Of a DNA stretch of 38,637 nt, positions 35,004 through 38,637 are shown in pieces; the first letter of the stretch is position 1, and the number at the start of each line of letters is the position of its first letter. The notes below the pieces were generated by a model that was not told the origin of the DNA, ran no database searches, and was given only the letters and a program-made list of their open reading frames with translations. Position numbers and translations under genes: made by a program. Source of the DNA: Micavibrio sp. UBA6139. Its GTDB lineage: Bacteria > Pseudomonadota > Alphaproteobacteria > Micavibrionales > Micavibrionaceae. The stretch spans positions 1 through 38,637 of the forward strand of contig DIVF01000031.1 in assembly GCA_002423285.1 (NCBI GenBank). The letters are read 5' to 3'.

Positions 35004-35046
35004 TTGGCAGGTGATGGGCATGATTTACTGCGCCATCACCTGCCAA
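35004..35046. terminator. Bidirectional terminator between upp and the LamG gene
   Basis: A 14-bp perfect inverted repeat (TTGGCAGGTGATGG and CCATCACCTGCCAA) with a 15-base loop. It starts 8 bases after the upp stop. Its 3' arm lies inside the last codons of the convergent LamG gene. It has no T tract, so its strength is uncertain. Confidence 0.6.
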
Positions 35047-36131
35047 TTTGCCCCGTCGCACCAGCCCAATGCTTTATCAGCCGGGAAATAATCGATGGCG
35101 CGCGGCGTGTTGCATACCCCCAAAGACGGACACGGACCCGGATTTCCTGCGATACACTCAATGACCTTCCAGTCATGTCCATCACAAAATTTATACCGCC
35201 CCAAGGCAACATCAAAATCCATCGTTGACGCCCTTGCGCAAGACAGGGTCATGATCGCCTGAATCTCAAAGAGAGATAAGGCCCGGTTATAAAGCCTTAC
35301 ATCGTCCAACGCGCCTTTAAAAAATTCGTGTCCCCAGTTACTTCTTCCTGTCCCCATTATCAAATCGCCAGTGTTTGCATTTGGCGGCGTATTCCACGCC
35401 GCAGAGAAAACTAAAACGCCATTCGCATAGTAGCTGATGTTATTGCCGTTCCATGTCACGGCAACATGAACCCATTCATCCACCGGATAGTCCCAGCCGG
35501 AAAAATTAAGATTAAAATTATGCCCGACATTCAGGCGAATTTTCCCGTCAACAATCGCTCCGCCTGCGTGCGTCCTGCCGATCAGCCAACGCGAGCCCCA
35601 TCCACCAATATTTCCCTTACTGATATTAGCGCCATGAACACTAACAATTGCCGTGCTATCGAAATACATCCACGCGACAAAGGTATAACCCAATTCCAGA
35701 TTCTGTGATGCGTGATGCGGGACAGTAATGTAGTCATCAACGCCATCGAACATTAACGCATTGTCGTGATACCCTAATGACCACGCGGCAGGAACATCCA
35801 TATCGATCAGCGTGCCATCATTACCATGACCCGATACATCAGAAACCACAATTCCAGAGGTTTCATCCATCGCCCAATGCGCGATCAACCCATCGGTTAA
35901 ATCGCCATCAATCGTTGCGCCGATCCGGTAGGGAACCCATGCAATGTCGTTACATAATTTATAAATCTGTTCTCCTGCAAACCATTCCCGCGCCCCTTCT
36001 GGGGCATTCGGAAGCGTACAGGTCGCCTGCGCTGACGACGAACAAGACGCGAATATAAGCACGAAGCAGCATGCCGCCCCAAAAAAGCGGCGGAAAAAAA
36101 ACATAAAAATAGCATTGGAATGTTCGCTCAT
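35025..36131 (-). CDS. Exported LamG-domain protein with Cys-Gly-Trp repeats
   Basis: A 368-residue exported protein. The signal segment (ACCFVLIFASCSSSAQA) could give Sec cleavage after AQA or a lipoprotein at the Cys of FASC. A LamG/concanavalin-like domain (about 80-285) has GHGNDGTLID, ALMFDGVDDYITVP and LDDVRLYNRALS. Three Cys-x-G/D-x-x-W motifs flank it: KLCNDIAWVPY before it, and KFCDGHDWKVI and GWCDGANWQVM after it, with extra cysteines likely forming disulfides. LamG domains bind glycans or proteins outside the cell. The gene is monocistronic. Starts at 36131 or 36104 are both possible. Confidence 0.8.
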   Translation of the reverse strand: MSEHSNAIFMFFFRRFFGAACCFVLIFASCSSSAQATCTLPNAPEGAREWFAGEQIYKLCNDIAWVPYRIGATIDGDLTDGLIAHWAMDETSGIVVSDVSGHGNDGTLIDMDVPAAWSLGYHDNALMFDGVDDYITVPHHASQNLELGYTFVAWMYFDSTAIVSVHGANISKGNIGGWGSRWLIGRTHAGGAIVDGKIRLNVGHNFNLNFSGWDYPVDEWVHVAVTWNGNNISYYANGVLVFSAAWNTPPNANTGDLIMGTGRSNWGHEFFKGALDDVRLYNRALSLFEIQAIMTLSCARASTMDFDVALGRYKFCDGHDWKVIECIAGNPGPCPSLGVCNTPRAIDYFPADKALGWCDGANWQVMAQ

Positions 36132-36305
36132 TATGAAACGACCCCCGTAAACATGTTTAAAAACAGTTCAAAAGGCCGTTTCAGTTACGTTTTACCAGCA
36201 GACAAGAAACGAGCGGAAATCGTTCTGCTGTAATCACACGTAACGTAAAACCAACATACTATGATTAAGGGTGTGCCGTCAAACACACCTTTATCACGCA
36301 AAAAT

Positions 36306-36332
36306 AAAGCCCGCGCATTTCACGCGGGCTTT
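36306..36332 (-). terminator. Terminator after the pirin gene
   Basis: A 10-bp GC-rich stem (AAAGCCCGCG and CGCGGGCTTT) with a 7-base loop. On the minus strand it is followed by ATTTTTGC. It lies 25 bases past the pirin stop. Confidence 0.88.
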
Positions 36333-36357
36333 ATAAGATTTGTTTAATATTAAAATT

Positions 36358-37056
36358 CTATGGCAGGTCAAAGACCAGAATTTCAGAATCTGTCACTGAG
36401 CGCAGGCTAAAAGCGGTTTCAGCTTTTATGGCCAAGCCATCACCTTCGCGTGTCATTTCGCCGTTGATCTCAATCAAACCTTTTGCAATTTGAACCCAGT
36501 AACGACGATCAGAACTAATATCAAGTGTCAGTCCCTGTTCGGCATCAAAACGGCCCGCCAGAATACGGGCGTCTTGATTGATACGCAGTGAATTATCCGC
36601 GCCGTCCGGTGAAATCACCACACGGAATTTATTTTTCAATTCTGCCTCTGGAAAATGTTCTTGCTGGTAGGACGGTTTTACGTTGCGCTCCTTGGGCATA
36701 ATCCAGATTTGCAGCAAGTGTACTTCCTCTGTCTGGGACGCGTTGAATTCACTGTGCTGCACACCTGTGCCTGCACTCATCAACTGAATGTCGCCGGGGT
36801 GGATGGTGGAGCCATTGCCCATGCTGTCCTTATGGGCCAGCGAACCGCTCAGCACATAGGTGATGATTTCCATGTTGTCGTGGCCATGAGTTTGGAAGCC
36901 CGCACCGGGAATAACCCAGTCTTCGTTAATGACGCGCAGCGGGCCAAAGCCCATTTGGGTCGGGTCATAATAATGGCCGAAGGAGAAGCTGTGTTTGCTT
37001 TTCAGCCAGCCAGCATCAGTGGGGCCACGGTGATCTCTATCTCTTAATGTCAGCAT
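36358..37056 (-). CDS. Pirin-like bicupin, YhhW type (possible quercetin 2,3-dioxygenase)
   Basis: A 232-residue bicupin. The N-terminal cupin has the iron ligands in FQTHGHDNMEIITYV and later HSEFN, and the second cupin is shorter and lacks a clear metal site. The start WLKSKHSFSFGHYYDP is the YhhW signature. YhhW degrades quercetin-like flavonoids; the physiological role is unknown. It has an AAAAGGAAAA ribosome site. A LysR regulator is divergent, about 115 bases away, so it is the probable target of that regulator. It is a different subfamily from the pirin at 10950-11849. Confidence 0.88.
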   Translation of the reverse strand: MLTLRDRDHRGPTDAGWLKSKHSFSFGHYYDPTQMGFGPLRVINEDWVIPGAGFQTHGHDNMEIITYVLSGSLAHKDSMGNGSTIHPGDIQLMSAGTGVQHSEFNASQTEEVHLLQIWIMPKERNVKPSYQQEHFPEAELKNKFRVVISPDGADNSLRINQDARILAGRFDAEQGLTLDISSDRRYWVQIAKGLIEINGEMTREGDGLAIKAETAFSLRSVTDSEILVFDLP

Positions 37057-37170
37057 GATCTGTTTTCCTTTTCGTTATTTTTGTATTTTCGATCTGTTTC
37101 AAGCTTACATTGTGCCGAATTAACTGATAATACTGATATTCAGAACATAACTATTCGAAAAATTAGAATA

Positions 37171-38067
37171 ATGGACAAATTCGCAAATATGCAGGCCTTT
37201 GCCATGGTCGGCCAGACGGGCAGCTTTGCCGAGGCCGCCAGACGGCTCAATATTGCCAATTCCGTGGTCAGCAAACGGATCAAGGATCTGGAAGATTATC
37301 TGGGTACGCAGTTATTGATCCGCACCACCCGCCGGGTGAAGCTGACCGATACGGGCTATGGCTATTTAGAACAAGTCCGCAAAACCATGGACGATCTGGA
37401 AGATGTTGAATCGCGCATCCGCGACAAGATGGAAAAACCGGTTGGCACGATCAAGCTGGAAGCACCCTTAAGTTTCGGCATGCAATATCTGGCCCCCGCC
37501 GTTTCATCGTATTTAGAAAAATATCCAGAAACATCAGTGCAAGTTTACCTGTCGGACCGCCGCACCAATTTTGTTGAAGATGGTTGCGATATCAGCATCA
37601 GCACAGGCCCCTTCACCGATACCAGCTTGATGACACGAAAAATTGCCGCATGCCGCCGCGTTGTGTGCGGATCACCGGACTATCTGAAAACACACGGCAT
37701 CCCGATGGTGCCTGCTGATTTGCAAACACATGAATGCCTCAGCTATCTCAATCTGGCTGATGGCAAAGCATGGCCGTTCCTCCATGATGGAAAAAAGATA
37801 TGGCAGAACGTGTCGGGAAGATTCTTGGCCGATAACGGCGATTTATTACATCAAGCAGCACTGGGTGGTGCGGGGCTGACGCTGCTGCCAACATTCATTG
37901 TTGGGCAGTCATTGGAATCGGGGCTGTTAAAAACCGTCCTTACCGATTACGAAGAACAGGATTTCAATCTCTACGCTGTCTATCCCTATGCAAGGCATCT
38001 ATCGCCAAAAATTAGAACCCTGATCGATCATCTGGCGTTATGCTTGTTCGGCGCGCCGGGACTTTAA
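37171..38067 (+). CDS. LysR-family transcriptional regulator
   Basis: A 298-residue LysR regulator. The helix-turn-helix is at about residues 18-40 (SFAEAARRLNIANSVVSKRI), and the substrate-binding domain starts at about 90 (GTIKLEAPLSFGMQYLAP). It is of the CrgA/DmlR-like branch. The frame is open 30 codons further upstream, but the ATG at 37171 gives the usual start MDKFANMQAFAMV. An ATTC-N9-GAAT inverted repeat sits just before it at about 37153-37169 and could be an autoregulatory site. It probably controls the divergent pirin gene, since such regulators commonly respond to aromatic or electrophilic compounds. Confidence 0.9.
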   Translation: MDKFANMQAFAMVGQTGSFAEAARRLNIANSVVSKRIKDLEDYLGTQLLIRTTRRVKLTDTGYGYLEQVRKTMDDLEDVESRIRDKMEKPVGTIKLEAPLSFGMQYLAPAVSSYLEKYPETSVQVYLSDRRTNFVEDGCDISISTGPFTDTSLMTRKIAACRRVVCGSPDYLKTHGIPMVPADLQTHECLSYLNLADGKAWPFLHDGKKIWQNVSGRFLADNGDLLHQAALGGAGLTLLPTFIVGQSLESGLLKTVLTDYEEQDFNLYAVYPYARHLSPKIRTLIDHLALCLFGAPGL

Positions 38068-38074
38068 GTTTCAA

Positions 38075-38620
38075 TCAGGGAGTTAGCTTTGGGCCGTTGG
38101 GCGCAAAAATCTTTGGCAAATCCTGCGCGTGAATAATCTGAACACCGGCAGCCTGTAATTTTGCGGTCATAGAGGCTTCTGTATCTGGGGCGATGGCGCG
38201 TGTCGCATCCTTCACTACATAGACTTTAAAACCTTCCAAGGATGCATCATAGGCATTCCAACCAACGCAGTAATCAAAGGCCAGACCAGAAAACACAACA
38301 GACTTAATATTTTTGGCGTAAAGCTTCTCAGCAAAGCCCTGACCATCATCAAAACGGGGTTCGGTGTGGCGGTCATTTTCAAAGAAGGCCGAATAGGAAT
38401 CGATGCGCTTATCTGTGCCCTTTTTCAAAATCAGGTCTTTATTCTCAACAACAACCAGATCAGGATGGAAATCGGCACCCGGTGAATTTTGCACACAATG
38501 GTCCGGCCACAGGCGTTGTTCGCCATATGGCGCGCGAATCACCTCATACTCGGCGCGGCCCGGATGGGCGGAGGCAAAAGAATGGTGCCCGACCGGATGC
38601 CAGTCTTGGGTGATATATAG
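38075..38620 (-). pseudogene. pncA: Nicotinamidase, N-terminus missing
   Basis: This is the C-terminal 181 residues of a PncA-type nicotinamidase, which converts nicotinamide to nicotinate. Metal ligands are kept in TQDWHPVGHHSF. The Lys is kept in KGTDKRIDSYSAF, and the nucleophile Cys in SGLAFDYCVGWNA. The N-terminal strand with the first catalytic Asp (about residue 10 in the family) is gone. Just before LYITQDWHP an in-frame TGA (38621-38623) lies inside the terminal repeat. A Met codon at 38542 would give a still shorter product without the metal site, so it is probably inactive unless the window edge is artificial. Confidence 0.8.
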
Positions 38621-38637
38621 TCATTCCAAATAACAAT
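38614..38637 (-). repeat. Terminal inverted repeat, right copy (24 bp)
   Basis: The reverse complement of these bases equals positions 2-25 exactly. It joins the truncated pncA frame with the same phase (GAA-TGA-CTA-TAT) as at the flagellar gene. The host sequences diverge immediately after the shared part. Confidence 0.85.

Overview
The window is a contiguous stretch of an alphaproteobacterial-type chromosome; a Micavibrio- or Rhodospirillales-like host is a guess from gene content and cannot be shown here. Gene density is high, both strands are used, and I see no rRNA, tRNA, CRISPR array, phage genes or complete insertion sequence. Both ends carry the same 24-bp sequence in opposite orientation. 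At each end it cuts into a gene: a flagellar rod/hook-type gene on the left and a nicotinamidase on the right. The window therefore probably lies between two copies of one mobile-element end, or its limits were set by such a repeat.

Layout. 1-2416: end of a flagellar gene, a TolC-like lipoprotein with a very short HlyD-like partner, and a GIY-YIG nuclease. 2430-7845: a tight minus-strand operon of a NifS/IscS-like cysteine desulfurase, a CooC-like ATPase, a Y4yA-like fold-type III PLP enzyme, a cysteine synthase-rhodanese fusion and a Zur-type repressor, headed by a perfect Zur-box palindrome. 7849-10357: a histidine-rich membrane protein, a DUF2946-like protein, SlyX and a beta-carbonic anhydrase. 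10536-12308: a small acidic protein, a pirin and a divergent OsmC protein. 12416-22721: a two-partner secretion pair, with an FhaC-like transporter and a 2814-residue exoprotein built of two repeat types. 22718-24738: GreB, DUF1428, a CHAP lipoprotein and an Ohr/OsmC protein. 24784-31301: a TetR-controlled region with four tiny genes, an SDR and a mfp-rnd efflux pair. 31373-34995: methylmalonate-semialdehyde dehydrogenase, then a URC1-like protein and uracil phosphoribosyltransferase. 35025-38637: a LamG protein, a pirin with a divergent LysR regulator, and the truncated nicotinamidase.

The best candidate for an undescribed system is the Zur-box operon. Four enzymes of sulfur and amino-acid chemistry plus a metallochaperone-type ATPase sit in one unit with their likely zinc-responsive repressor, and a His-rich membrane protein lies just upstream. 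This suggests a zinc-starvation pathway, either making a sulfur- or amine-containing metal ligand or maturing a replacement metalloenzyme. The product cannot be read from sequence.

A second unit worth attention is the TetR region. Two near-identical operators, one before tetR and one before a run of four 26-53 residue ORFs leading into an SDR and an Ohr-like peroxidase, suggest an electrophile or peroxide stress module. The repressor has a Cys-rich stretch.
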